DNA of 64,000 nucleotides from Desulfobulbus sp. (GCA_009780825.1 WQZH01000002.1:244217-308216), one strand, 5' to 3'. Shown: positions 52,971-63,852, numbered from the stretch's first letter. A program made the numbers and translations. Notes: generated by a model not told the origin, from the letters alone.

Positions 52971-54272
52971 TTACAAGATGATGGCGGGCAGCTCCATTTC
53001 CATGCGGCTGAAGGCGACGGTAAAGGCCTGGACCACCATGGGATCGAATTTGGCGCCGGCGCCGGCGACAATGGCATCGTGGGCCTGTGCGGGTGGTATG
53101 GCGTTCTGGTCATGATTACCAAAGGTCAAGGTGTCGTAGGCATCGGCCACGGTCAGGATGCGGGCCCCCAAGGGAGCGTTTTCTTTTTGCTTCCCGGCCG
53201 GGGCGACCGTTTGTCTCCGGGCGCTGAGGAGCAACGGCAGAATGCGGCCGGCCGGGCCGTCGAGGAGGCGTTGGTCAATTTTGGGACCGCTGTCGGTACG
53301 TTTGCGTGGCAGTATCTTGCGGAGGAAGGTGGCGGGCAATGCGGTTCTGCTGTTTTCTTGCGGGAGTTGATCCAATACCTCGCGGAGGATGGAGCGGCTG
53401 GGTTCCATATTGCCGAGGTCGTGCAGCATGGCCGCTGAACGGATATCCTCGATGGCGTTTTTGTCGACCACAAGGTGCGAGGCTATCCGGGCGGCATAGA
53501 TAGATACACGGAAACAGTGTTCTTTCCGCTCTTCGTTATTGGCGAAGACGTGGTTGAGAATGAGCGTCAACCCCTGAGAGGTCTTCCTGAGTTCCTGGCC
53601 CTTGCTTTTCTCTCTTTCGTATAGGGAGCCCATGGTAGAGACGATCACCAGCAGAGTACACGTCCAGGCGATACTGTGGCCCCATTGGCTGGCATCCCAA
53701 GCCCCGGGAGTGAAATAGGAGACCAGGCAGACGACGAGAAGGCTGGCGACGGCTGTGCCCATCGCCCATCGCCGACCAAAGAGATAGGCTGCGATCACGG
53801 GCGGCAAGGTGTAGAGGCCGAGGATCGGATAGTGGGGAGCGATGGCAAAGTCGATTAGCAAGACGCCAGCCAGCATGGCGGCAATGACCCCGAGGTTTTT
53901 GCCGATCTGCTTCAGATCAACCGGCGTGTCGGTGTCTCCGGGAGAAGGGGGCAGCCTGTTTTGACTGGGTTGAGCGCGGTCGTCGGACTTGGCCGGCTCC
54001 GGTGGGAGCGTAGCGGTGTCCGTATCGTTCTGGATGGGTACGAATTGGGCTTCGGCCCCCAGTTCGGTCAGGGCGCGGACAACGAGCATACCGGTTTTTT
54101 CAGGGACGTTACGGCTTAGCACTACCGGCAGGTTCTGCAAGAGAGCGGGAATTTCGTCCGAGGAAATATTCTTGGCCCGCCTTGCGAGGTATGCGATGAG
54201 TCCCGGCGCGTTGGCGGTTGGGGAAAGTGCCGTCAGGACGATGGAGCCTTTGTCGTTCTGCATGGTTGCCAC
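52971..54272 (-). CDS. membrane HD-domain protein, degenerate HD-GYP
   Basis: 433 residues in three parts. Residues 1-80 (PGLIAYLARRAKNISSDEIP, LPVVLSRNVPEKT) resemble a ribosomal-L7/L12-like domain. A Ser/Pro-rich linker leads to three or four membrane helices (about 120-215). The C-terminal HD domain has HCFRVSIYAARIA and AAMLHDLGNM, and ends ARILTVADAYDTLT as in HD-GYP proteins, but the HHExxDGxGYP loop is missing and replaced by ARRQTVAPAGKQKENAP. Metal binding by the first His and HD may remain; cyclic-di-GMP hydrolysis is doubtful. It is convergent with the M48 gene. Confidence 0.78.
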   Translation of the reverse strand: MATMQNDKGSIVLTALSPTANAPGLIAYLARRAKNISSDEIPALLQNLPVVLSRNVPEKTGMLVVRALTELGAEAQFVPIQNDTDTATLPPEPAKSDDRAQPSQNRLPPSPGDTDTPVDLKQIGKNLGVIAAMLAGVLLIDFAIAPHYPILGLYTLPPVIAAYLFGRRWAMGTAVASLLVVCLVSYFTPGAWDASQWGHSIAWTCTLLVIVSTMGSLYEREKSKGQELRKTSQGLTLILNHVFANNEERKEHCFRVSIYAARIASHLVVDKNAIEDIRSAAMLHDLGNMEPSRSILREVLDQLPQENSRTALPATFLRKILPRKRTDSGPKIDQRLLDGPAGRILPLLLSARRQTVAPAGKQKENAPLGARILTVADAYDTLTFGNHDQNAIPPAQAHDAIVAGAGAKFDPMVVQAFTVAFSRMEMELPAIIL

Positions 54273-54537
54273 TCTGGCGGAATGATCCGAGGTGCCTAGG
54301 ATTTTGGTGAAATATGTTGATCCAACAGAAGAAAATTATCAATATAAAAATTTGTAATATACGGGGGAGCGTTCTCCGATTCAAGAAATAATGGGTATTA
54401 TTTTTAGATAGAGATTGACATGGTGCTGCGTTCGAGCCAGCCGGGCCTCCAGGCGTCAGGCACGCTATTCTCCGCGCGGCATCACCCCTGACCTTGGCGA
54501 TCCGTCCTTGTCCAACCCATAGCCTTGATAAACGATC

Positions 54538-55290
54538 ATGTCCCAGCATCTCATCCTGGTCACCAATGACGACGGCGTGCATGCGCCGGGCATCCACGCC
54601 TTGTATGAGGCGGTCAGTTCGCTGGGCGAGGCGGTCATCGTCGCGCCCGAGCGGGACAATTCGGCGGTCAGCCACTCCCTGACCATGAACCGGCCGCTGC
54701 GGGTGGTGCAACTGGAGCGTCATATTCATACCATTGACGGTACGCCCACCGACTGCGTCACCATCGCCATCAACAAGATTTTACGCCGCAAACCTGATCT
54801 GTTGGTCTCAGGGATCAATCCCGGAGCCAACCTGGGTGACGACATCAGCTATTCAGGCACGGTATCGGCGGCCATCGAAGGGACCATGTACAGTATTCCT
54901 TCGCTGGCTTTCTCGTTGGGCGGCAATCCGCCCTTTGATTTCGAAGTGACTGCGGCCGTGGCCTGGAAATTGGCCTCCATGGCTTTGGCCATGCATTTGC
55001 CGCCCAACTCCCTGCTCAATATCAATATTCCTCCGCTGGCTGCCGGCGAGATCCGGGGTATTCGTTTCACCCGCCAAGGACGCCGGATCTATCGCGACGC
55101 CATCCAGGAAACCTTTGATCCCTGGGGCCGCAAGCACTACTGGATCGGCGGCGGCGTCGCCCATTGGTCCGGCGGAGACGACACCGACGCTGAGGCGATG
55201 CGCAACGGCTATATCTCGGTCACCCCGATCCAGCTCGATCTGACCAACCATGCCGGTTTGGCGTATCTGGAGCGGCAATGGCAGATGTGA
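54538..55290 (+). CDS. surE: 5'/3'-nucleotidase SurE
   Basis: Metal-dependent nucleoside monophosphate phosphatase linked to stress survival, 250 residues. The N-terminal ILVTNDDGVHAPGI carries the metal-binding Asp-Asp, IVAPERDNSAVSHSLT follows, and LLVSGINPGANLGDDISYSG contains the second conserved Asn and Gly run. It is transcribed toward nfo, 31 bp downstream, and the two probably share a message. Confidence 0.96.
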   Translation: MSQHLILVTNDDGVHAPGIHALYEAVSSLGEAVIVAPERDNSAVSHSLTMNRPLRVVQLERHIHTIDGTPTDCVTIAINKILRRKPDLLVSGINPGANLGDDISYSGTVSAAIEGTMYSIPSLAFSLGGNPPFDFEVTAAVAWKLASMALAMHLPPNSLLNINIPPLAAGEIRGIRFTRQGRRIYRDAIQETFDPWGRKHYWIGGGVAHWSGGDDTDAEAMRNGYISVTPIQLDLTNHAGLAYLERQWQM

Positions 55291-55321
55291 TGAAGAGCCC
55301 GCACCAACAGGGCCCGCGCTG

Positions 55322-56176
55322 ATGCCGCTCTTGGGCGCTCACCAATCCATCGCCGGCGGGCTGCACCTGGCCTTTGACCGGATTGACCGGGTGGGCGGCG
55401 CGGCGTTGCAGATCTTTACCGCCAACCAGCGCCAATGGCGCCCGGTCTCCCTGGGCCCTGAGGCCATTGATCTGTTTACCAAACGATGGGCGCAAAGCGG
55501 CGGCATGCCAGTGGCCTCCCATGCTTCCTATCTGATCAATCTGGCCGCCAGCGCGCCGGACCTGGCGGAAAAGTCGGTGGCCGGCTTTGCCGAGGAACTT
55601 CAGCGCTGTCTCCAGTTGGGCATCAGGTTCGTGGTGATCCATCCCGGCAGTCATGGTGGAGCCGGCGTCGAAGCGGGGTTGGCGCGGGCGGCGGGCCAGA
55701 TTGATCTGGCTCTGGAGCGCGCAGGCGCGCTCGACACCAACCTGATGGTTTTGCTGGAGACCACTGCCGGGCAGGGCGCTTCGCTGGGGAGCCGTTTCGA
55801 GGAACTGGGGTGGCTGCTGTCCGCAAGCCGCCATTCTGCACATTGCGGCGTCTGCGTCGACACCTGCCATATCTTCGCCGCCGGGTACGATTTCCGCACC
55901 GCCGAGGAATACGCCCGCACCATGGAGCAGTTGGAGCGACATGTCGGCCTGCACCGCATCCGCTTCCTGCATCTCAACGACTCCAGGAAGGAATGCGGCA
56001 GCCGGGTTGACCGGCATGAACACATCGGCGAGGGGTGCATCGGTCTGGAGGGTTTTCGCTTTTTCCTCAACGATCTTCGTTTCGCCTGCTTGCCGATGGT
56101 TCTCGAAACCGACAAAGGAGAAGATCTGGCCGAGGATATCGAAAATCTGAGACGGCTGCGGGCCCTTATCGCCTGA
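55322..56176 (+). CDS. nfo: deoxyribonuclease IV (AP endonuclease)
   Basis: Endonuclease IV of base-excision repair, cutting 5' of abasic sites with a trinuclear zinc centre. 284 residues. Zinc-site and signature segments include LGAHQSIAGGLHLA, VASHASYLINLAA, VVIHPGSHGGAG, CVDTCHIFAAGYDF and HLNDSRKECGSRVDRHEHIG. The ATG at 55322 gives the standard N-terminus; an upstream open frame overlaps surE. It follows surE on the same strand. No other repair gene is adjacent. Confidence 0.95.
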   Translation: MPLLGAHQSIAGGLHLAFDRIDRVGGAALQIFTANQRQWRPVSLGPEAIDLFTKRWAQSGGMPVASHASYLINLAASAPDLAEKSVAGFAEELQRCLQLGIRFVVIHPGSHGGAGVEAGLARAAGQIDLALERAGALDTNLMVLLETTAGQGASLGSRFEELGWLLSASRHSAHCGVCVDTCHIFAAGYDFRTAEEYARTMEQLERHVGLHRIRFLHLNDSRKECGSRVDRHEHIGEGCIGLEGFRFFLNDLRFACLPMVLETDKGEDLAEDIENLRRLRALIA

Positions 56177-56402
56177 CCGGATACATGCCAACTCGACCAG
56201 TTACGAAGAAAATTTTCCAGCTAGATGGACTGCCGCTTGTCTCCCGGGGGGCAATTGATTATGTTCCCGGAGCCATTGCGGGTGAAGCCGTAATCAGGAA
56301 AGCGGCCGCGTGCCGCCAAACCTTTCCGGCGTATACATGGGGCCATCATTTTTCGAAAATCTGAGACCGGTGACAGACAACCGGTGCGCGCAGGGTGGAA
56401 AG

Positions 56403-57488
56403 ATGCTCGACAAGGAACTTGAAGTAACACTGCAAAAGGCCGCAACCGATCAATTAAAATCGAAACCGGATCAGGATAACTTGGGGTTCGGCCAGTTCTT
56501 CACCGATCACATGTTCACCATGCGCTGGGACCGGCGGCAAGGCTGGCATGACGCCACCATCGAGCCATACCGGCCCTTTGCCGTGGACCCGGCCGCCATG
56601 GTGTTTCACTACGGTCAGGCTATTTTCGAAGGCATGAAGGCCTATCGCGGCAAGGACGATCAAATCTTTCTTTTCCGGCCCCAGGATAATCTCAGCCGCA
56701 TGAATCAGTCGGCATTGCGGATGTGCATGCCCCGCTTCCCCCAGGATCGGATCCTTCAGGCCCTGCGGGCCATGGTCTATCTCGATCAGGGATGGGTGCC
56801 CAGAGCACCGGGCGCAACCCTCTATATCCGGCCCACCATGATTGCCACGGAATCGGCCTTGGGGCTGCGGGCGGCCGAGGAGTACCTGTTTTTCATCATC
56901 TGCTGTCCCGTCGGCGCTTACTATGCCGAAGGCTTCAGCCCAACCAGGATTTATGTCGAAGACCGCTATGCCCGCTCCATTCCCGGAGGGGCCGGCAATG
57001 TCAAGGCCGCCGGCAATTATGCGGCCAGCCTCAAGGCTCAGACCCTTGCCCATGACAAAGGCTACGCCCAGGTTCTCTGGCTGGATGCGGTCGAACACAA
57101 ATATGTCGAGGAGGTAGGCTCGTCCAATATTTTTTTTCTGATTAACGGCGAAGTGATTACGCCGTCGCTGGAAGGATCCATCCTGCCCGGCATCACCAGA
57201 GATTCCGTGTTGCAACTGGCTCGCGACTGGGGCTATCCGGTCAAAGAGCGCCGCATCTCCATCGATGAGATTCTTGCCGCCGGCAAGGATGGGACCCTGC
57301 AAGAGGGCTTCGGCACCGGCACGGCGGCGGCGATCAGTCCGGTGGGTGAATTCTGCTATCGGGAAGAGCGGATTCAGATCAACGGGGGCGTTGCCGGGGC
57401 CCTGTCAAAGCGGCTGTATGATGAGTTGCAGGCCATTCAATTCGGGGAGCGCGAAGATCTGCACAAGTGGCGAGTCCGGGTCGGATGA
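56403..57488 (+). CDS. ilvE: branched-chain amino acid aminotransferase
   Basis: PLP fold-type IV transaminase for the last step of leucine, isoleucine and valine synthesis. 361 residues, the longer BCAT2-like type. Segments: VDPAAMVFHYGQAIFEGMKA, the PLP lysine Lys201 in GGAGNVKAAGNYAAS, EEVGSSNIFFLIN and GITRDSVLQLA. GGAAAG before the ATG at 56403 supports the start. The 226 bp between nfo and this gene contain no gene. Confidence 0.94.
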   Translation: MLDKELEVTLQKAATDQLKSKPDQDNLGFGQFFTDHMFTMRWDRRQGWHDATIEPYRPFAVDPAAMVFHYGQAIFEGMKAYRGKDDQIFLFRPQDNLSRMNQSALRMCMPRFPQDRILQALRAMVYLDQGWVPRAPGATLYIRPTMIATESALGLRAAEEYLFFIICCPVGAYYAEGFSPTRIYVEDRYARSIPGGAGNVKAAGNYAASLKAQTLAHDKGYAQVLWLDAVEHKYVEEVGSSNIFFLINGEVITPSLEGSILPGITRDSVLQLARDWGYPVKERRISIDEILAAGKDGTLQEGFGTGTAAAISPVGEFCYREERIQINGGVAGALSKRLYDELQAIQFGEREDLHKWRVRVG

Positions 57489-57570
57489 CGCGGTTTCCCG
57501 GTACGCATCTTTTGTTATAAATGTTGTCATTTTATATGGTTGAGCGATATTTTTTTTTATTCGACCCCTC

Positions 57571-57598
57571 TTGATTTTTCGGGAACTGAACCTATTAT
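57571..57598 (+). promoter_or_regulatory. promoter for groESL
   Basis: TTGATT and TATTAT with a 16-nt spacer, 126 nt upstream of groES. No CIRCE element (TTAGCACTC-N9-GAGTGCTAA) is present between it and the gene, so regulation by HrcA at this site is not supported. Confidence 0.5.
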
Positions 57599-57723
57599 TT
57601 GGTGCAGTTTGAAGGCTGGAGCTTCGCAACAATGCGGGGTTGACCCAATTGTCGGACATCGAGCCGTTCCCATCGATTCGAGAGTTTTTATCTAACACCT
57701 ACAACAAGGAAGGAGGAGTGTTC

Positions 57724-58014
57724 ATGAAAATTCGTCCATTGAATGACCGTATTCTGGTCAAGAGATTGGAAGGAGAAGAAAAAACCGCCGGCGGCATTAT
57801 TATCCCCGATTCAGCCAAAGAGAAACCGGCCGAAGGCGAAATCGTCGCCATTGGCCCCGGCAAGCGGGATGATGCTGGGAAGCGCATCGCTATCGATCTG
57901 GCGGTTGGTGATCGTGTTTTGTTCTCCAAATACGGCGGCACCGAGGTCAAGCTGGACGGCGAGGATTTTTTGATAATGCGCGAGGATGATATCCTTGGTG
58001 TGGTGCAGGCGTAA
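57724..58014 (+). CDS. groES: co-chaperonin GroES
   Basis: 10-kDa lid of the GroEL chamber, 96 residues. It starts [19 protein letters not shown], has the mobile loop [18 protein letters not shown] and the C-terminal [10 protein letters not shown] strong GGAAGGAGG sequence lies before the ATG at 57724, which rules out the longer open frame. groEL follows 40 bp later. Confidence 0.97.
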   Translation: MKIRPLNDRILVKRLEGEEKTAGGIIIPDSAKEKPAEGEIVAIGPGKRDDAGKRIAIDLAVGDRVLFSKYGGTEVKLDGEDFLIMREDDILGVVQA

Positions 58015-58042
58015 AAAAGGATCAATCCAAACGAATTATTGA

Positions 58043-59707
<1,665 letters not shown>

Positions 59708-59748
59708 ACCGATCTGTCCGCACCGGCACTGATCTGCTGTGCATGGAT

Positions 59749-59790
59749 GCCCTTTCCTGTGGATTGCCCGCGGGAAAGGGCATTGTTTTC
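59749..59790 (+). terminator. terminator after groEL
   Basis: GCCCTTTCC (59749-59757) and GGAAAGGGC (59773-59781) form a 9-bp stem with a 15-nt loop, followed by ATTGTTTTCC. Confidence 0.7.
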
Positions 59791-59838
59791 CAGCTGGAAG
59801 GCCGTGCAATCATACGCTTGCGGGCAGGAGTTTTCTTG

Positions 59839-59866
59839 TTGACAAACAACGGGAAATCTAGAATAT
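59839..59866 (+). promoter_or_regulatory. promoter of tRNA-Met
   Basis: TTGACA at 59839 and GAATAT at 59861 are 16 nt apart, 36 nt before the tRNA. The nonamer TCTAGAATA occurs at 59857-59865 and again at 59892-59900. Confidence 0.6.
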
Positions 59867-59902
59867 TGCCGCGTCCAAAAGCCTCCCGGCTTCTAGAATA
59901 CT

Positions 59903-59979
59903 GGCGATGTAGCTCAGCCGGTTAGAGCATACGGCTCATATCCGTAGTGTCCGGGGTTCAAGTCCCTGCATCGCCACCA
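59903..59979 (+). tRNA. tRNA-Met (elongator, anticodon CAU)
   Basis: 77 nt with encoded CCA; GGCGATG / CATCGCC acceptor stem, CTCATAT anticodon loop, GGGGTTCAAGTCCC T-arm. The paired first base and lack of three G-C pairs in the anticodon stem exclude the initiator type. Its 3' end is followed by the conserved module and an integrase relic. Confidence 0.92.
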
Positions 59980-59985
59980 CCATAT

Positions 59986-60089
59986 AGTCCAGCGTAGTTC
60001 GCTGAAGTCCGCTAAGGGCCGGAACTTCCGAGAAATCAAGGATTCCGGCCTTTTTCTTGTCCTTTGCAGTCCGCTTTCATCCGTTGACA
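59986..60089 (+). repeat. tRNA-3'-flanking module, copy at tRNA-Met
   Basis: Second copy of the block found after tRNA-Asn (33659-33764, opposite strand), in the same orientation relative to its tRNA. GGCCGGAA and TTCCGGCC pair as an 8-bp stem followed by TTTTTCTTG, a plausible tRNA terminator. The rest, ending CATCCGTTGACA, has no coding sense and is likely part of an integration module. Confidence 0.75.
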
Positions 60090-60169
60090 GCCTGAGTTTT
60101 TTTGGGGTTAGATTTTTAGGTGGATGCCTTGAGCGCAAATTCATCTACCCGCACAACCGGAGAGGTTGT

Positions 60170-60351
60170 ATGCCCCTGACCGAAACCGCAATAAAAAATC
60201 TCAAATCCAAAGACAAGCATACCGCGTTGCCGATGAAAAGGGTCTGTGTCTGGAGGTCACCCCATTCGGTGGGAAACTCTGGCGGCTGAAATATCGTTTT
60301 GGGGGGAAACAGAAACTTCTCGCCTTGGGCAAGATTGATCCAGGATTGTGA
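60170..60351 (+). pseudogene. frameshifted and truncated DUF4102 integrase N-terminus
   Basis: From the ATG at 60170 (GGAGAGG upstream) the frame gives MPLTETAIKNLKSKDK; the match then continues in a neighbouring frame as AYRVADEKGLCLEVTPFGG and KLWRLKYRFGGKQKLLALGK before a stop at 60351. This is the arm-binding domain only; the catalytic domain is gone. It lies downstream of tRNA-Met and the shared module, marking a decayed integrative element. Confidence 0.75.
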
Positions 60352-60426
60352 ATTTGTGATTTTCCATAGAGTCAAGTCAGGGATTGATTGACGGCTGATT
60401 CCGTTTCTTTGATTTGAACCTGTTTT

Positions 60427-61356
60427 TTATTCGCGCGCCTGCTTAACCCCGATTATTGGAACCGTGCCATTTGGCAGCATGGTCTGCGGCAGTTCACCAT
60501 TCCACCGCTCAGCCTGGATCAGGTTGACCAATGACGGGTTTTGCGCCAGAGCTGACGCCTTTGCTTTTATTGCCGATGCTTCAGCATCACCACGCAACTT
60601 GATCGCCTGGGCCTCAGCCTCCGCGCTCATGACCTTGGCGTCCGCCTCCCCTCTGGCCTTGGTGCGCACCATCTCGGCGTTTAATTTTTCCCGCTCAAGA
60701 TTTTGTTGAACCTTAGCCACTTCGACTTCAGCCTTCATCCGCTCCTCCACGGAATTCTCATATTCCTTGCTGTAGTCGATGTTTTCAATCTGGGTGGTTT
60801 CAATCTGAATGCCAGTATCTGTAAACTGTTGCTTGAGTTCTTCAGTGATCTTGGCGGCAATTTTTTCTCTGGAACGAACAACTTCTACGGCATTGAACTG
60901 GCCAAACACATCCTTTGATTTAGCCATTATTTGGGGGATGATCACTCGATCCTCATAGTCAGTGCTATACCGTGAATAAATATCGATGACACTTGCTGGA
61001 TTGATATTGTAGTTGAGTGATAGTGCAATTTGCGCAACTTGAATATCCTTGCTATATACTTCAGTCTTATTGTGTATTTTTCTTGTTCTAACGCTGATCG
61101 TCTTGATTGAATCAATAAATGGAACTTTAAAATGGAAACCTGGTTCCGTTTTATCGATTACCCGGCCAAAACGGAGAATAATCGCTCGGTCTCCTTGATT
61201 GACAGAGAACCAACTACCAGAAATAATTATTATTCCAACTATTACGACTATCCCAATTATTGCGCTGTATTTCATTGTTTTTTCCATGAATTTTTTAATA
61301 TTAATACCAGGATTTTCAGTCCCGCCAATTTCAACAATTTCTGTTTTTTTGGTCAT
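60427..61356 (-). CDS. SPFH/Band 7 (prohibitin-like) membrane protein
   Basis: 309 residues: one N-terminal membrane helix (YSAIIGIVVIVGIIIISGSW) and then an SPFH domain (GDRAIILRFGRVIDKTEPGFHFK as its start, of which GDRAIILRFGRV is diagnostic), followed by a long Ala/Glu/Lys coiled coil near residues 200-270 (KARGEADAKVMSAEAEAQA). Such proteins assemble membrane rings, as HflK/HflC and prohibitins do, and influence proteases. GAGGA before the ATG at 61356 decides the start. AT-rich; flanked by an integrase relic and an IS, so it may be cargo. No protease partner is adjacent. Confidence 0.85.
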   Translation of the reverse strand: MTKKTEIVEIGGTENPGINIKKFMEKTMKYSAIIGIVVIVGIIIISGSWFSVNQGDRAIILRFGRVIDKTEPGFHFKVPFIDSIKTISVRTRKIHNKTEVYSKDIQVAQIALSLNYNINPASVIDIYSRYSTDYEDRVIIPQIMAKSKDVFGQFNAVEVVRSREKIAAKITEELKQQFTDTGIQIETTQIENIDYSKEYENSVEERMKAEVEVAKVQQNLEREKLNAEMVRTKARGEADAKVMSAEAEAQAIKLRGDAEASAIKAKASALAQNPSLVNLIQAERWNGELPQTMLPNGTVPIIGVKQARE

Positions 61357-61611
61357 TTTTTCAGTCCTCAATTAATTTATTGCTACTTTTTTAGATCATT
61401 GACAGAATCCCACCATCGGCGATGCTTTAGTTGGTACAGTCGGAGCAGTTCTCATTCTTATAATGCTCCCTCCGCCGTCATTGTTGAAAGCTTCAGTCGG
61501 TTGTCTGCGCGGAGTTGAATTAAAATTGTCGGCTTCGTCGTGATCGTGAAGTTGTCGGACAGCCTGTGACCGCTCATCTGCACGCAGGACAAATGAAGTA
61601 AGATTCTATTT
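61357..61611. other. non-coding stretch upstream of the IS
   Basis: No intact gene. A short segment (about 61404-61470) could encode a hydrophobic GDALVGTVGAVLILIML-like stretch after a stop codon, but it is too short to name. The region must hold the promoter of the SPFH gene. It ends with the left target duplication of the IS (61601-61611). Confidence 0.4.
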
Positions 61612-63074
61612 CAACTTTCTGAGTTATTTATTAGGCTGACGGGAACTGATTAACATCTTGAAATAATTATCATTTTAACGTGAAAAGCCTTTTGCTTTCT
61701 GATACATTGGATTCGCCAAAATCCTCAACAATATCAAAAAGAAAAGGCTCAAATGGACTTTATTCAATACCACCAGGAACAGCAAGGGGCGAAACGACTG
61801 CACGGCCAGATTTCTTCCTTCCTGGAAGATTTCAAGGCCGGAACACTGTTGAACAGCAGCGGTATCCGCAAGCTGCGGGGAGCAAGACCACTGGCCGTAT
61901 TCACCGCCATCTTCTCTTTGCCGTTTGGCGGGGTCAATTTCTTCCGAGGCATAGTCAATAATCCGGGACTGGGTTTTGCCAAGGATGCCGCCTACGAGTT
62001 CTTGAAGAATCCCCGGTATAACTGACGGAAGTTGTTGCTGAACCTGGTAACGGTGGTGGTCCGGTTCATGGAGGTGCTGACCAGTGAGCAGCGGGAAAAG
62101 GTGCTGATCATCGACGATAGCACCTATGACCGCTCCCGTTCCAAGAGGGTTGAGCTGCTGGCTTGGGTGCATGATCACACCGGTGGCCGGAGCATCAAGG
62201 GATTCAGGCTGCTGACCATGGGCTGGTCCGATGGGGCAAGCTTCCTGCCGCTTGATTTTATCCTGTGTTCTTCGGCTGATGCGAGCAAGCGGTTGCAGGG
62301 GATCAGGAAAGAGATGGATAAACGCTGCTGTGGATACAAGCGGCGGATGGAAGCCATGGTCAAGTCCACAAGCCATTTGGAAACCATGGTGAAGCGGGTA
62401 CTGGCGCGAGGCATCCGAGCTGACTTTCTGCTGATGGACAGTTGGTTTTCCTTTCCCGCTCTCCTGGATTCCTTGGGCCGGTTGTTCGCCAAATTGAAGA
62501 AGCGGCCGGGAAAGGCCAAGACCCTTGCCAGCGTGGTGGTTGCAACCAAAAAGGAGCAAGAGGTCAGGATCGTTTTTGTTCGTCACCGCCAAAAACGTGG
62601 GTGGCTGGCCATCCTGTCCACCAAGGTTGACCTGGCTGACGAGGAGATTGTCCGCATCTACGGCAAACGATGGGATATCGAGGTGTGCTTCAAGATGATG
62701 AAGCAACACCTCAATCTTGAACGGGAGGCGCAGTTGCGGGATTTTGATGGGATCATCGGCCACGTCACCATTGTCATGTGCCGCTATGTCTTTCTGACTT
62801 TTGAACAACGATGTCATGACGATCCCCGCACCATCGGTTCACTCTTCTTTGCCTGTTGCGAAGAACAGCGAGACCTTACCCTGGCTGAGGCCATGCGGCG
62901 GCGGCTCAACCTTGCCTTGGTGATAATCAGACAGACCGGCATCATCGCCGAAGATGTAATCCTGGCCCTTATTGATACAGTCATGGGCTTTGCTCTTGAT
63001 ATGCTGCGAACAGGAAAAAAATTATCGCAAGTTAACAGCCTTATCACAACAAGTTAAATCAACTCAGAAAGTTG
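61612..63074 (+). mobile_element. IS4-family insertion sequence
   Basis: 1463 bp with perfect 14-bp terminal inverted repeats CAACTTTCTGAGTT (61612-61625) and AACTCAGAAAGTTG (63061-63074). It is flanked by an 11-bp direct repeat with one mismatch, AGATTCTATTT (61601-61611) and AGATTCTATAT (63075-63085), taken as the target duplication. It carries one transposase gene. Confidence 0.9.
61753..63057 (+). pseudogene. IS4-family transposase interrupted by a TGA
   Basis: 434 codons in one frame, broken only by TGA at 62023-62025 after LKNPRYN; the frame resumes RKLLLNLVTVVVRF, and relatives would be expected to have Trp there (one-base change from TGG). DDE residues are present: Asp in LIIDDSTYDRSRSK, Asp in FLLMDSWFSFP, and Glu in the YREK-type segment YGKRWDIEVCFKMMKQHL. 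The element is therefore otherwise intact and recently inactivated, or active only by readthrough. Confidence 0.85.
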
Positions 63075-63079
63075 AGATT

Positions 63080-63271
63080 CTATATTGTCCCATCTATCAG
63101 GCTGTTGAAAAAATGATAGCCATGATGTTCGTCATCTGGAGCAAATCCCCAGCTTGCAGTGATGTTTCCATTATCATCAGCCAGTGTGTACCACATGTGT
63201 CCAACAGATGATGTTGTTCCATTTGCCAAAGGTGTCCCTGCTGGGGCAATATTGATCGTTACGGTCGGCAT
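63080..63271 (-). pseudogene. truncated gene fragment cut by a repeat
   Basis: 63 codons from ATG 63271: PTVTINIAPAGTPLANGTT, then VGHMWYTLADDNGNITASWG and FAPDDEHHGY. This resembles the N-terminus of secreted or effector-like proteins with a VTINIxPAGxPLxxG opening. The last residues (FFNSLIDGTI) are encoded by the 18-bp direct repeat at 63094 and IS flank, so the true C-terminus has been lost. It is followed upstream on the same strand by the DUF5625 gene. Confidence 0.6.
63094..63111 (+). repeat. 18-bp direct repeat, left copy
   Basis: CTATCAGGCTGTTGAAAA, exact and in the same orientation as 63853-63870. It truncates the small gene on the minus strand. It may be an end of a lost insertion sequence. 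Confidence 0.75.
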
Positions 63272-63282
63272 GGCGTTCCCCT

Positions 63283-63783
63283 TTATTTCCGATAATTTTT
63301 TACCAGGACAAAATTCATTTTTGTGTCTTGCAACTCGGGAATATCTTGTAAGCACTCCACCCGTATGGCGTACTGGCCGGTTTCCAGAAAAACGTCCACG
63401 ATTTTTTTATCGATACTGCCTCCCCATGCGTACGTGGGGAATTCTGAAATTTCTTTCGTGAAGAGCAAGTGTTGCCCATTGGCATCCAGCTTGAAAATCG
63501 TCAGGCTCAGGGGAATGGGTATTCCGGCATTAACATATCTATCTCCAGTTAATTTCTTCATACGAGCGAAGTCTGCTTGGTCTCTGTACAGAAAACTAAG
63601 AGTAAATGAATACGAATATCGTTCGACAATCCGCACTTCTGTCTCGATCTTTGCCCCGGCCTTGTACATTGAGAACGGGAGACTGATCGGAGGATTGGGA
63701 GGATAGGTATCAGCAGTCCAAGGATAACAATATGCCAATGCCAATAATGCCGAAGAAAGGCAGATAAGGCATATCGTTACCAT
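63283..63783 (-). CDS. DUF5625 family exported protein
   Basis: 166 residues from ATG 63783: an N-terminal hydrophobic segment (VTICLICLSSALLALAYC) that can act as a signal peptide, then a beta-rich domain with YSYSFTLSFLYRDQADFARM, KLTGDRY and GIPIPLSLTIFKLD, typical of DUF5625. Function unknown; relatives occur beside the kind of small secreted-effector-like gene found next to it, as here. An ATG at 63819 is an alternative start. The locus lies between two direct repeats and is AT-richer than the core genome. Confidence 0.72.
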   Translation of the reverse strand: MVTICLICLSSALLALAYCYPWTADTYPPNPPISLPFSMYKAGAKIETEVRIVERYSYSFTLSFLYRDQADFARMKKLTGDRYVNAGIPIPLSLTIFKLDANGQHLLFTKEISEFPTYAWGGSIDKKIVDVFLETGQYAIRVECLQDIPELQDTKMNFVLVKNYRK

Positions 63784-63852
63784 GTTCTCTTTTGAATACT
63801 TCAACCCGCATGCCTCCATCGTGGCCCTATCGCTGAAATCCGAATTTTACTT

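Noticed and set aside
56177..56402. small open frame between nfo and ilvE
   Set aside because: No recognisable motif or ribosome site; probably leader sequence of ilvE.
57489..57723. CIRCE element before groES
   Set aside because: No TTAGCACTC-N9-GAGTGCTAA inverted repeat is present; only a sigma-type promoter was found.
61404..61500. fragment of a GlsB/YeaQ-type membrane protein upstream of the IS
   Set aside because: Only a short hydrophobic stretch after a stop codon resembles it; too little to support a call.
62023..62025. UGA in the transposase read as selenocysteine
   Set aside because: Transposases are not selenoproteins, no SECIS-like stem was seen, and a one-base change from Trp TGG explains it.
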